DNA from: Asterias amurensis
Taxonomy: Eukaryota > Echinodermata > Asteroidea > Forcipulatida > Asteriidae
Direction of reading: 5' to 3'
Length of the DNA: 64,000 nt
Assembly (NCBI RefSeq): GCF_032118995.1
Contig: NC_092657.1
Span: 9,115,391 to 9,179,390 of the forward strand
Shown piece after piece: positions 44,520 through 56,823 of this stretch. The position numbers were made by a program, and so were the translations under genes. Each line of letters begins with the position of its first letter. The stretch's first letter is position 1. The notes below the pieces were generated by a model, which ran no database searches, was not told where the DNA came from, and saw only the letters and a list, made by a program, of their open reading frames with translations.

Positions 44520-45530
44520 TTAGACGTTGCTTCATTGTTATTTAATACCCGATGACGTCATTATGACGTGATTAGGCCTGTGGTGTCTTGATATTAAGTT
44601 TCAACTATTTGTAGAGCTTCAAAGGTTCACATCGAGATCAATCTTATAAGTTATGCCGTACATAAGCTCAAAAGTTGTTTTTAATTAAAAAATATGAAGA
44701 TGAACTTTGACCCAGGGTAACGACCCGGAAGTTAAGGTCAATTGATTTTGGTGTACTTTTCAAATGTTGTCATCAATGACGTCATGATTCCAAAAGCGGC
44801 AGTTTCATCTACTCACTATTGCGTATAATGTGCATAGTAAGTTTTAAGTTTGTACAATACTTTTGTTAATAAACCCAAAAGTTGTCCTTTGATGTGAAAT
44901 ACACGAAGGCGAACTTTGACCCAGGGTAACGATCCGGAAGTTAAGGTCGTAAGATTTTGGTGTTAACTTTTCACATGTTGTCCAAGTCTTTATCTATCCG
45001 ATGCTTAAAATATGAACATCATAGCTTCAATGCTCGTTGAGATACAGCAACAAATTGTAATTCTTGAACATAAAAAACCTTGCCATGCGCCATCAATGAC
45101 GTCATCAATCCCAAAAATGGCGGTTTCATCTACGCACTATAGTGCATATGTACAAAGTAAGTTTTAAGTTTGTACAAGCTTTACTTTAGTTTTAAAGCTG
45201 AAAAGTTGTTTTTTGATGAAAAAATGCGGAGGCGAACAAGACCGGAAGATAAGGTCATACGACTTTGCCGTTAACTTTTCGGATGATGTCCGTGTCTTTA
45301 TCTCTCTGATGCCCAACTATGAACATCATTACATTTATATTCGTTGAGACACAGCGAGAGTCGTGTTTAATTTTTAAAAACCTTGCCATGACGTCATCAA
45401 CGGCGTCATCATTCCCAAAAATGTCCGTTACATCTACTCACTATTGCCTTTGTGAATAATAAGTTTTAAGTTTGTACAAGCTTTACTTTTGTTTAAAAAT
45501 TGCTGAAGAAGGTTCACAGGGAAAGAACAC
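44520..45530. repeat. Tandem array, about 300-320 bp unit, CRE-bearing
   Basis: GTTTTAAGTTTGTACAA recurs at 44841, 45161 and 45463. Each unit also carries ACCCAGGGTAACGA(C/T)CCGGAAG or a decayed form, TTCATCTACxCACTAT, and a TGACGTCA palindrome (44553, 44778, 45098, 45389). About 3.3 degenerate units. TGACGTCA is the CREB/ATF site. Whether it is used here is unknown. Confidence 0.75.
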
Positions 45531-46752
45531 CACGAAAAAACCCCAAATAAAAACCATAACAATAGTTGTTCTGTTGGCCGAACACCTAAAAAAAGAAGAA
45601 AAAAACATAACAATAACGATAGTTGTTCGGCTGTTACCCGAACATTAAAATATTGTGATTTAAATGCTAGAGCTCAAAGCATTGTTGTTGACAGTACTCC
45701 TTTTAATTGACCAGTGTATGTAACTATGGTAATTGTTCTAAGCGACTTGAGGAACAAGTCCTGGATAACTCATGTTAGGAAGATTAGCTCTTAAGATATT
45801 TCCTATTTTTGTTCCTACAACTGTACCCAGAAAGCGTGTTGAAATCGAGGGATGTATATACAGCACTTTGACACGTCCTAAAATACAAACCAGACAGAAG
45901 AGGAGGTGGAGAGTATAGTCTTTAAAAGTGTGTTCTTGAGCCAAGATATTATAGGTTTTCCCAGCCAATTTCATCAAAAAATAATTCAGTTTCATTAACA
46001 TGCATCACGCATTTTCCCCTAATCCTCTCAAACTAGGGTTTCTTTTTAGCTCTTAATGCATTTCATTTCATTTTGGGCACACATGGATGCATTTTTCTCG
46101 TTCAGATTCGCTTCAGTCATTCTATTGCATTCAAATTAAACATGAGTTTATATAAGTGAACTGGAAATTTAAGCTGCTTTACGAACTCACAAGTTGTCCT
46201 TTGTAAGAGGAGTTTCCATGTACTTTACATTATATTTACATCATCTGTTTTTCTTAATTGAAGTTACTGTTCCTTTTGCTTTGTTACCCTTAAAATTAAA
46301 GACTGTATCTGATAACTTTGAAATGAAAACTTTAAAATCTTTGCTTTAGCCTTGAGATTTTGTTGCAGTGGTATTTAGGTTGTTGTCTTTGTTTTTGCTA
46401 GTGTCGGAACACGTCAAATTAGAAGTTAAAAAGTTTTTATAAGGAAACAAAAAGCTTTAAATTATAAGGGGTGGTTATTAAATTTGAAAACAAATCAGTC
46501 TCAATGTAATCTTGCTCTGTACTGACCACGGGCAGCCGTTTTTTGTTTTAAACCGTTGGGCTTAAATGTCAAACCAGTGTAGAAATGAGTTTTCCCTGCC
46601 TTTAAAATAGGCAGCAACAAAAAAGCACATTACATAAAATTTGCAAACATTTTGAAAAACATGTTTGCCCATTAGTGGAATTTAATGGTTGACCAGCTCT
46701 TGCTGCTGGCTTTAACGAAATTAAAAGATTTTATTTGACCAATGCATGCTTG
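45531..46752. other. No recognisable gene
   Basis: A short direct repeat with ATAGTTGTTC and CGAACA(C/T)(C/T)(A/T)AA motifs occurs at 45560-45650. The 87-codon minus frame 45738-46001 has no family match. Confidence 0.35.
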
Positions 46753-47195
46753 AAGGAACACATTGCCTTGGATCGGACGAGTTGGCCTAACAAAAGCGTT
46801 TGAAACCGTTTGTTATAAAATGCATATGGTTGGAAAGATGTTTTAAAAGTAGAATACAATAAATCCACACAAATTTGCCTCGAAATTGCGTGGTTTTCCA
46901 AAAGCAAAACATTGCGAACTAACACGGTCGGCCATTAATGTGAGTCAAAAATTTGACTCCCATAAATGACCGACCATATGCCATTTATGGGAGTCAAAAA
47001 TTTGACTCCCATAAAAGGCCGACCGTGTTAGTCGACGAGGTAAAAGGACCGTAAAAGGCATGTTTGTGTTGGTCATTGTTTTCTACTTTTTAACCATCTT
47101 TCCAACTATATTTATGTAAAAGACAGTGACCACTATTGGTAATTGTCAAAGACCAGCCTTCGAAGTTGGTTTATCTCAACATGTGCATACACTGT
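46753..47195. repeat. Composite of two MITE families
   Basis: 46753-47118 is the 'AAAGGAACACATTGCC' family with a strong inner palindrome (GGGAGTCAAAAATTTGACTC, twice). 47113-47195 is one end of the 'GTGACCACTATTGGTAATTG' family fused to it. Confidence 0.65.
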
Positions 47196-47199
47196 AAAA

Positions 47200-47935
47200 C
47201 AATACTGTAAAAAATACGGCATTTTACTTTGTTTTGCTACAGTAAATCCGTGTAAACAAAAATTTCAGTAATTCACTGTTTACTATTTACAGTACTTTTA
47301 CTGTAATGTACATTCACAGTAAATAACTGTTCGAAAGCCTCTAATACAGTAAGCAACTGTTATAAAATACAGCAATCTTGTTAACGAATGGTAACAATAA
47401 CATACTGTAAAAAATACGGCACTTTAGTGCGTTTTGCTACAGTAAATCCATGTACAAAAAATATTACAGTAATTCACTGTTTAGTATGTACACTCACTTC
47501 AAATGTAATGTACACTCACGGTAAAGAACTGTTCGAATGCCTCTAATAACATTAACCAACTGTTATGAAATACAGCAATCTTTTGAACCAATGGAACAAA
47601 ACATACTGTAAAAAAATACGGCACTTTAGTGCGTTTTGCTACAGTAGATCCATGTAAAAAAATATGACAGTAATTCAATGTTTAGTATTTACACTCACTT
47701 TAAATGTAATTTACACTCACGGTAAAGAACTGTTTGTCGGCTTCTGCTACATAATACAGCTAACAGGCAGTAACCAACAACCTAGAGTAAATCCATGTAA
47801 AAAAATATGACAGTAATTCACTGTTTAGTATTTACACTCACTTTAAATGTAATTTACACTCACGGTAAAGAACTGTTCGAAGGCCTCTGTTACACAATAC
47901 AGCTAACAGGCAGTAACCAACTGTTATTAAAAATA
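47200..47935. repeat. Tandem array, about 200-bp unit
   Basis: TACTGTAAAAAATACGGCA recurs at about 47204, 47404 and 47604, each followed by TTTTGCTACAGTA(A/G)ATCC and ACAGTAATTCA(C/A)TGTTTA. A shortened fourth unit covers 47783-47935. ACAGTA/TACTGT inverted motifs fill the unit. Confidence 0.75.
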
Positions 47936-48873
47936 TTAGATAATTATAAGCTATCAATGGCGGCAATTATCGGAACGAATGGAACAATAACATATGTATT
48001 TTCTACGGTAAACAGTTTGTATAGCAAATGGTCAAATACTGTCGTTTTGGTTGGATGAAATTGAGATTCTACAATTTGAAAGTGACTTGATTTCCTTATA
48101 ATTTGTAGCATCCTTTTTTATTACTAGAAAAATGTTTGTAATGGGCTTTCAAATGCTGCAAAATACATGCAGCGCTGCTTGGAAAATAACTAATTGGCCC
48201 TAAACTATACATAAAACAACGTCACACACCAGACAACGGTACATTCTTGCTGCACTCTCAACAATTGGCAGACAACCAAAATCGACATTGGCCCGCGAAA
48301 ACACTGCATGGTGCACAGCTCTTGTGAACGTTGGGCGCGCTATTAAACATCGCGCAGGCTGAATACGGGTTGTGTACCACTTGAAACTTTTCAGCAGCTG
48401 CGAGAGCGCGCCATTTATTACTAAGCTTTGCATACTATGTAACTGACATAGGCGCTACACACAGTGTGTTCAAGTGGTGTTTTTCTCAGGTAAATTTCAA
48501 GGTAATTACTCCGTAAACATTTCATAAATGTAGATCAGCCAATTATAGTACACTTTTTTTAACTTGCAGCCTCATTATTTCCTATCACTCGGTCTTTACA
48601 TCATTAATTTCTTTCATGCCTGGCTCGGGATGAGCATGATGAGCCTGCAGGGCCCCTGCCATCACATGCCTGCCAGCTATGTAATTGTAAACGGCGTCTA
48701 GAGCTATTGTCTACGGTCTGCGGCTGCAGCTACGTCTACACAGGCCAAAAAGCAAATAAATTCGGCACGCTACGGCTTAGCTTTGGGCCCTCAAGTGTTG
48801 ATTGAAATGTTATGTGTTCCGATCGCCTGCTCGTCGACGTCGTACGTTGTTTTTATTTTCAACAGACTGCGAG
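47936..48873. other. No gene recognised upstream of the HARBI1-like first exon
   Basis: GC content rises around 48620-48850. This is the only stretch where a promoter for the downstream gene could lie, but I see no clear TATA box. Confidence 0.3.
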
Positions 48874-51800
48874 ATGCTCGATTTATATGACACGATTATT
48901 GCTCTGGTGGCTGTAATTAAATTAATAATTATTCTCAATAATCAGCAATTGGTCAAAGTACAGAAACAAAGGGCTTTTATTCTGCAAGTTTGGAGTATTC
49001 ACAGCAGACAGGAAAACGTAAGTATTGTGGCGAAAAGTGCCTTTTCCCCTGGGATCTTTGCTAAAAATAGAGCTGTCAAATAAAATGGTGTCCGAGAGTT
49101 CGAATTATTATTGTGCTTGAAACTTGCACATTTTTAGCAGTATTCACGATACAGTCTTTGACAATATTTACCTGTAATGCCAATGAATGTTTATTACTTT
49201 ACCTCAAATGTTTACAGGAACAGTTGTTAATAATCCATGAGAGAATGTTCTAGAATTATCCAGCTGAGATCTCTTTGAGTTAATTAAGTATTCACAAGTT
49301 TCTGATGTATGTTGTTTAACGTTAAATTGTCTTTACACGTATATAAATTGCGTACGTAAAACAGCCTTTGTAAATGTACATGTAATTAGTACACACACAG
49401 AGTTCGTGAAATGTATAACATTTGTATGTGCACTTTGACCTTGCCATAGGAACACTACATGTAAACTTTATTACCCATGGTTTAGCATTGAGTATAAGCC
49501 ACGCCTGCAAAGCATGTTTAGCCAATCGCGTAAGGTCGCTGGTCGCAAGCGTTTATTAGCATATCTGGTCGCAACCAGTTACTTTTGGTCGCAAGCGCTA
49601 ATTTGCATTACAGTATCCAATAACTTTAGGTCGCGAGCTCATGCTGACTTACTAATTGCGACCTACCTAAATCTATAAAAGGCGAGCGTTTTACGGCTGC
49701 CGTTTGTTCTTTGTTCTTAGTTGTTAGTTCGTGACTTGGACACACCCGGTGAAGAAATAGGACGGTCGCCGCATATGTGACCACCGCTAGCCAGACATTT
49801 TACATGTACATGTAATTCTTCATCGTCATCCCCTAGATATTCCAACAGTTAATTAATTGTGTTTGACTGAATAAAGACCCTTCAATAGATAAAACCCTGT
49901 AGAAATGGAAGAATAATTTAAGAGAAGAGAGAATAAATGAGCAGATATTCCGGTTGAATTGAAAGTAAACCCTTACGCTTCGGAGTGAACAGTCTCTTAA
50001 GAGTTCTAGGGCCAATAACACTTTAGCCTGTAGTCAGCCTTTAGTCAGCCTTTAGTCGGCCTTCATATTTCGATCCGCCCTTTTTGGTCGGGTTTCTTTC
50101 GTGTTGTACTAAGCATGGTTCTCCGGATTGGTTCATTCGTTGCCGCGCATGGTCGAAGAGGCTGGGTGCCAGGACAAAACCGAAACAAATCTCACGAATC
50201 TGCATTGAATGAATGAATTAACTCACAGATTGATGTTTCGCAGGCGACCATGTGTCAACCACTGTTGTTACCAGACTTCATAGAAATCCATTTGACAGGT
50301 GACTCATTTGTTGAAAAAAATTAAATTTAAATGGAGAATATTTATAAAAAAGCAGTCACTTCCAAACGGCATGAGAATTATGGACAAGGCGGATGGGATC
50401 AAACGGAAGCTTTATAATTTGGAAACATTGGGTAGGGCTATAGGTTGGAAGGAGCCTGAAAGGTGTTTACTAATAACATTTTGGGGTTGGGGGCGGGGGC
50501 TTACACAAATAAAGTAAGCATGTGAAATCGATCCCAACCTCCCTACATTCTGGTCAGTGTATTGTGAGTGGTGTGTTGTCTGGTTTTGAGACAGGCCACC
50601 TGTTGGTTGGTGAAGTAGGTCGCTGTGGGACCACTTTAGGTTGAAAGTGGGTGGCGACCTCGGACTTACAATAAATCTCAGAATGGGGTATTTTTAGGAG
50701 TTTGTCTATTACAAAATTGACCCAAACTGGACGTAACAAACCCTAAAAATAACTTGACATGCTTCTGAAAGTGAAATAAGTTGAGAAAATAAATTAAGGA
50801 GTGAGGACGAATTTACCGTTTTTATTTAGTTTGTACGATATAGGGTTTCAGAGATATGGGATGTATGGAGGTTTGTTCCTAGTGCAGCGTGAACATGAAC
50901 GGTCAGAAATTGTTGTTAAAATTTCGCAAAATGCAATAAGCCCAAAGTGACAATAAACAATACACTTATTGACGTTCACAATCACGTTTAGTGCTCCCGT
51001 AACACGCAGCCTATTGACCAGAAAGTTTACAGGACAAATTCAGACGAGACTAAACCAAAAAGAGGCCTACGCTGTTACCGCACCCCCCCCCCCCCGAAAA
51101 AAAACCTCAAACAGCGGTGGTAAAAAAAAAAAAACAGTAGATAGAGTAGATTTTTGGCACACAGCATGTTCCGAAAACTCGCTTTATTTAGTGTTGTAAC
51201 AACGCTATGTATCGTGGGACGTGACGCTCCATAAATTGCGATGAATAAGTAATAGGCCCAAGATAGACTGGGTAAACTTTAAAAAAAAAAATCAACCCTG
51301 AAGACAAATTGTGTTAATTTATGGCATACAAGTATTTTAGGGGATATTGAGGGGTGCTGAGCTCGAATTTGCTGTATGCCAAGCCTAAAAATGTCCCATA
51401 ATGCCTCAAAATACCAAATCAAATATGGCCGCCACAGTGCGTGCAAGCTTTGTGCGTGAACGGCGGGTATTGTAAACGGACAGCACCCACGCACTGCTGC
51501 ACTGCCTTGTAACACCGCTTTCACAGTTCGACTCGGCCGCGGCTCGGCAGTTCGTCGATCTACATGTAGTAGGCTGGTGCGATGCGGCAGAAAAACAACA
51601 GTGAGTGCCGAACAGAAAATTTCATTTTTTGACGATGTTTTTTGAACTCACTTAACAAAAAAGAAATGCAAGCATTATGAATGTATATTGAGTGTGTGTG
51701 GAAAGTTTTGGTAGTATAGTACAAAAGAAACTTTAGTTATTGCTGGCTAACGGTCGTAAAACTTTCACCTATCAACGCTGATTTGAAAAATGTATAGCGT

Positions 51801-54800
51801 TAAGGAGGCCACAATATTAGACCCCTATAAGGCTCACGGGGGAGCCTTATAGTTTCTAGAAGTATGCATAAGGTACGTCGTCTTACCCAAAACGAGGTGG
51901 GCGCAGCCACTGCAAGTAGTGGCGGACGTGCGCAATAGTTTCATTTTGGGTTATGACGCCATGCATAAATATTAAGAGAGGCGTATAACACTGACACTCA
52001 CCCACATTACATTTTGAAATATTTGTGTAAAGGACTTTCATCATCTAGCGGGGTGCCGCGCGAAGCGCTGCATCCCGCTAGTATTCCTTGAAGACAAAGA
52101 GAAGTTTGATGACCGGCAGCCCGCCCTCTGACGTTGTGGAGCGCAGTAGCCTGAAACATCACTGCTCAACGTAGCCTTGCTCAAGGCAGTCGAATTATTC
52201 ACTCCGAAAAAAGACCGCCGCTGTATAAAAACCCACCCGTATTCACTGTGCGTAAAACCCACCCGTATTCACTGTGCGTAACATCGCACGACACGATGCC
52301 CCCGTACACTATCCGCATGCGGAGGCCGTCAGGCCGACAGCCTTGTAGGATCTGTGTTGAAGCCACTGACCTCATTACTATAATAAGCGAAGAGTTCCCA
52401 CGGTCAGCTCATTACCATAATGCCCGCGAAAGACGAGACATGTTTACCTCACACACCACCACCACGGACGCATGATAGGGTCCAAAGGTCGTGATAAGGT
52501 AAGTGCGTGATTGGACGTCAAAATGAATAATTCATTTGCCTCACATCCTGTGTTGTCTGATAGGTCTGACGAACGATATACATATTCATGAGCTGCATAC
52601 TAGCATATCCTCGAGCCCCCCCAATTTCGTCCACTATTGGAATTTTTTCAATACAACACATTAAAACGGGAAGATACCGATCCGACAAGGCTGTCGGCCT
52701 GACGGCCTCCGCATGCGGTTAGTGGTGTCCGAGTGCGATGACTTGTGTGAACAGTATTCGTGCGATGTGACAGTGTGTATACGGGTGGGTCATTCGGTGT
52801 GATCGCACACACCATGCACAGGGTATACGGCGGGTGGGTTTACAGCTGCGTCTTTTCGGAGCGAATAATGCGACTGCCTTGAGCAAGGCTATGCTCAACG
52901 GTGCGGACGCGCCCGTTACAGTATGGAGCCGCAAAAACAAATTAATCATGATAAAAATGGATGTTTATGTTTTCAAGACTATTATGCATGTAGTTAGTTG
53001 CTACAGTTAACTTGTTTAGATTCTTAGTGCTTAGTTGTATGGAAATTGTTAGGGAAAGGTGGGAGGGCAAATATTATTTAATTAAAGGAACATTAAAGAT
53101 TAAAAATATTCATTGTCATGATTAAAAACGTTGAATTGTTCTTCCCTGTGTTTAAAGGGGAGTAAAAAGAGGCATAGAAACGAAAGACAACATGAATAAA
53201 AATTACAATTATTTGATTGTTTCTTTTGCTAACAAAAAGTTTCTGGCAGATATTTAATCCACCATAAACTCGACAAACCTGTAGAAGTCTTTTGGGATCT
53301 ATTGGCCATCCCGGTCAAGAAAATAGTTTAAAAAACGATTACGCATTTTGCATGACAATGTCATTAATGCAAACAAATCAAAATGAAAATATATTTAATG
53401 CTCTAAACCGTAAATCAGTTTTATCTATTTCTCATCAAAAAATTTATTTCAGACAAATATTTCAAGTGGAATTTTTCTACTATCATCATCATTAGACTAT
53501 TATGCAAGTTGTATGTAAATCTTTGATATTAACAGTTTTGTTCCTTAAAATACAAATTATGTCATGTACCTTTAAAATGTTTCAAACAATCGGTTTGTGC
53601 ATTACTATTTTGGTATAGCATTGGAGGGGGAGGAAGGGCTCTTGTTGTAGAAACTGGGTGGGGGGGGAGTTTTCTGGCCCCTTTATGCCAGCGGCCACTA
53701 TGTGCTTATTTAATTTGTTACAACCATCCAAACAAATGCGTAATTTACAATTTTGAAAACTTTTTTTTTTTTATATTTCACAAAAGGCCAATGTATGTAT
53801 TATTATGAATAATCTATTTACGCTTTCCACATTTCAGAATCTTCCAAGAGAGCCCTACTGCAAACTGAAAGTCCATTTGTTGTTGGATTTGCTCAGAGAC
53901 CAACAGCAATTGAAAAAACACTGTCGAGTGAAACAGGCCACCTTCATCAACCTGCTGACAGTGATCTCAACAGAAAGTCACCATGGCTGGGATGACCAAA
54001 TCCAACTGTGCTTCTTGTTTTGGCTTGCGTGTGGATCAGCACACAGGGTAGTCTCTGCAGCAACAGGTATTCCAAGGTCAAGCACATGTGATAAAGTTCA
54101 CAATGTATTGAAGAGAGTGTTGAATGGCATCAGAACCATCATTAAATTGCCGCAGCAGGAGGACATCCCTGTAATTTCCCCAGGGGTTTTGTCGATTGGC
54201 AAACACAGATTGTATCAACATGGCTGTGGGTAGCATAGATGGAACCCACATCAAGATGATTCCTCCCAACGCAAGACGCAAGGACTATATAAATCATAAA
54301 CTGTTTTACTCCATAAATATGCAAGCAGTTTGTGACCATAGAGGAGTCTTCATGGATATATTTGCTGGGTATCCCGGCTCTGTTCATGACGCTCGTGTTC
54401 TCAAATGCAGCCCGCTATACAGCCAGAGGGACTATCCACCAGAAGGGTATTATATTGTTGGAAATTCAGCATACCCATGTCAGTCAAGACATTAGCTATT
54501 TTGACTCCATACAAGGCAGCCAACACACCAGTACAGGCCAGATATAACTATCATCTCAGCAGGGCTAGAACTATCATTGAAAGGACCTTCGGTCAGATGA
54601 AGACGAGATGGAGGAGTATCTTTACGAAGACACTGGAAGTAAGAAAAAAGACTTTTAAAACATATATATTGTTTAAGTAGGATGTGAAATTTTACAAGTG
54701 GAAAAACGATATATGGAAAGGTTTCTAATGAGTTGGTGTGCTTCTGAAAAGAACCATTGGTTACATAGGCCCTACAAATCGCGGTTTCGATCAATATACT

Positions 54801-55531
54801 CTGATCGTCTTCTGGAAAAAGCTTTCTGGAGGGTGCTAAATCTACTTTTACACTTATTTTTACAAGATCTTTCCATGATCTTTCCAAGGTCTGTACATGA
54901 TCAATGGATGCACACTGAAAAAAGTGCAAAATGTGAGATAGATCAAGTAAAATCAGAGACAGACCTTATGATAAGGACTCACAGAAAACCAATCCATTAA
55001 ATAATTAATGTACAGGTTTCCATGGGAGTGGGTCGAGAAGGGTGTGTGGCTACGCGTACGCACCTGATAAAAAAAAAAACACAATAACAAATCATAATAG
55101 GGCTGTCATCAAAGAACGAAATTCTATTCTCTAACATCTCAGTACAAAGTCTCCTAAGTAAATCCCACTATTCATTGGTTTCATTAATCACAGTTTTCCC
55201 AGGAATTTTATTTTTAAAATTCAAAAATGTAGGTAGTAATACACAATTGTTTGTATCCATTTAGATTTCTCCTGTTCTGGCACCGAAAGTAGCTGTTGCA
55301 TGTGCGATTATGCATAACGTGTGTATAATATCTGGTGATGAGTGGGGAGAGGAGGTAGAAGATGATGAAGATTATCCTCCGAATGAACAACCTGACATTC
55401 AGCCGATTAATCAAGAGAGAGATCATGTATCTGCAGAACCACTCAGCAAATTGCTGCTCAAATATCTGCACCAGTGGATATGGTTCAGCAGCTGCATGAG
55501 CACGACTATATTTGAGCGTTGGAAAAGGTAG
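48874..55531 (+). CDS. HARBI1-like PIF/Harbinger transposase gene, three exons, mildly decayed
   Basis: Exons are 48874-49017, 53838-54638 and 55265-55531. Every junction is phase 0 with GT-AG ends (GTAAGT; TTTCCACATTTCAG; GTAAGA; CCATTTAG). Exon 1 is a helical N-terminus (MLDLYDTIIALVAVIKL). Exon 2 holds a helix-turn-helix-like part (FWLACGSAHRVVSAATGIP) and the DDE_Tnp_4 nuclease: D1 in VGSIDGTHIKMIPP, D2 in GYPGSVHDARVL, E in TIIERTFGQMKTRWR. Exon 3 is the VACAIMHNVC helix with an acidic tail. The total of about 400 residues is near the family norm. There are two single-base frameshifts in exon 2 (near 54183, in a G run, and near 54480). Harbinger nucleases cut at 3-bp targets. It could be a transposon or a domesticated copy. 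Confidence 0.75.
49388..49803 (+). promoter_or_regulatory. Promoter-like module (octamer, CCAAT, TATA) between 14-bp direct repeats
   Basis: ATTTGCAT (49601-49608), CCAAT (49617-49621) and TATAAAA (49674-49680) lie in the order and spacing of an octamer-driven promoter. Five GGTCGC(A/G)A-type motifs (49534-49635) surround them. The segment is flanked by ATGTACATGTAATT at 49374-49387 and 49804-49817, a possible target duplication. No open frame follows, so the product is unknown. A solo LTR or a retroposed small-gene promoter are alternatives. It lies inside the first intron of the HARBI1-like gene. Confidence 0.4.
49818..52171. other. Intron sequence without further genes
   Basis: It has poly-C/poly-A at 51084-51135, a short CTATAAGGCTC/GAGCCTTATAG hairpin at 51820-51852, and no supported coding segment. 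Confidence 0.4.
52172..52891. repeat. Long-TIR (MULE-like) non-autonomous element, copy 2, with 9-bp target duplication
   Basis: 720 bp with the same ends as 38807-39489. TGCTCAACG lies directly on each side (52163-52171 and 52892-52900). A 9-bp duplication and about 200-bp inverted ends fit Mutator-like elements best. Merlin-type elements (8-9 bp) are an alternative. It sits in intron 1 of the HARBI1-like gene. Confidence 0.85.
52901..53837. other. Remaining intron 1 sequence
   Basis: AT-rich, with G-run patches at 53625-53670 and an oligo-T tract before the acceptor at 53837. Nothing else. Confidence 0.4.
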
Positions 55532-55634
55532 TACTCATCTCGCCATTAACATGTAAACAAAGATGGGCACGACTATATTTGAGCGTTGGAAAAGGTAGTA
55601 CTCATCTCGCCATTAACATGTAAACAAAGATTGG
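55501..55634 (+). repeat. 67-bp tandem duplication over the HARBI1-like stop codon
   Basis: 55501-55567 and 55568-55634 are near-identical (CACGACTATATTTGAGCGTT ... TAAACAAAGAT). The first copy contains the TAG that ends exon 3, so the duplication adds a second, unused copy downstream. Few differences, so it is recent. Confidence 0.85.
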
Positions 55635-56350
55635 CACCATGTTTAAGAAGTTGCTGCTAGAGTTTTAAAATCCATCTGCCAAATGTTTTCCCCACTTTTT
55701 GTCAAGTTCATAAATCTCAGAGTTTCTTTTAAACCTTTGCTCAAAGCAGTCAAGAGCTGTGGCCATCAGGATTCACCACAGGGTGCATTATCATAATCAC
55801 AGTGAGCACAAGATAGGGTGTTTTTATTGCCACTTCTATCAAATTTCCCATCAGTATGTAATATTCTTATAATGTGGAATGGTTTTCAACTGGGGTCCAT
55901 TTACAATCGCTAATATATTGTTAACGATCAAACTTGGTGTATCTTAACATGTGGATTTACATGTAAAAGATAATACAATGACACAATACAATGGGTTTTT
56001 ATGTAGCGCCATTTCATAAACAAACGTCTGAAAATGTTGGGTGAAATAAGGGTGAAAATGACCTTTCTCTAAAACTACATTATGACGCAAGAGAACATGA
56101 CAACATCCACAAGTTCAAGCAATGTCATTTCTTTAAAGTCTATCATAAATAACATCTAAACCAAATATTTAGCAACTTGTTTGAAATATCATTTTACAAA
56201 CTGGAAATACCGTTCTTTTATACTATTATAAGTTATCACACAAGCGCAAGTGGAATACATATGATTGGTGGATTTTATAGCGCGTACTGGAAGATAATAT
56301 AAATCATACCCTTCTTTTACTATAACTACTATTACTAATATTATTTCCTT
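55635..56350. other. No recognisable gene
   Basis: Near 55920-55975 a fragment resembles the MITE text ACTTGGTGTATCTTAACATGTG. Otherwise nothing. Confidence 0.35.
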
Positions 56351-56575
56351 CAAGTAGGCTTAAATCTCTGATTCTGATTGGTCGATCCAAAGCAACAAGA
56401 GTGTGATATAAACCAGATGCGCTGTACTTTGTCACAAGCGCGCATGTAATAGCATATTTATCTTCAAGCAGACTTGGCGCACAGTTGGAGCATATGGGAC
56501 GTGCATTATGGGTTTATATCACACTCATGATGATATGGATCGACCAATCAGAATCAAGGATTCAAGCCTACTTAA
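56351..56575. repeat. 225-bp palindromic MITE
   Basis: The left arm AAGTAGGCTTAAATCTCTG then ATTCTGATTGGTCGATCCA pairs with its complement at the right end. The inner part also pairs (GTGTGATATAAACC with GGTTTATATCACAC). Confidence 0.8.
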
Positions 56576-56823
56576 AGAGAATTATGATTATGATTGTTTT
56601 TAATTTAAAATGAGTAGGGTAGATTGCCTTAGGTATTAAACCAAACTGGAGCTTCCTCAGATTTTAATTTCTAATTTAATTATTTATAACTATTTATAAT
56701 TGTTATTTATAACTTATTTAATTATAACCAATTATGTACATATATTTCAGGTGTCACTCTGCTATTTAAATATAAGTTATGCCCCGTTTGTGCTTGTTTT
56801 GCCTGTAATTTGTAATTTTTAAC

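Noticed and set aside
45738-46001. 87-codon minus frame
   Set aside because: No similarity recognised and no supporting context.
54698-55000. 100-codon plus frame
   Set aside because: Lies in the last intron of the HARBI1-like gene; no family match.
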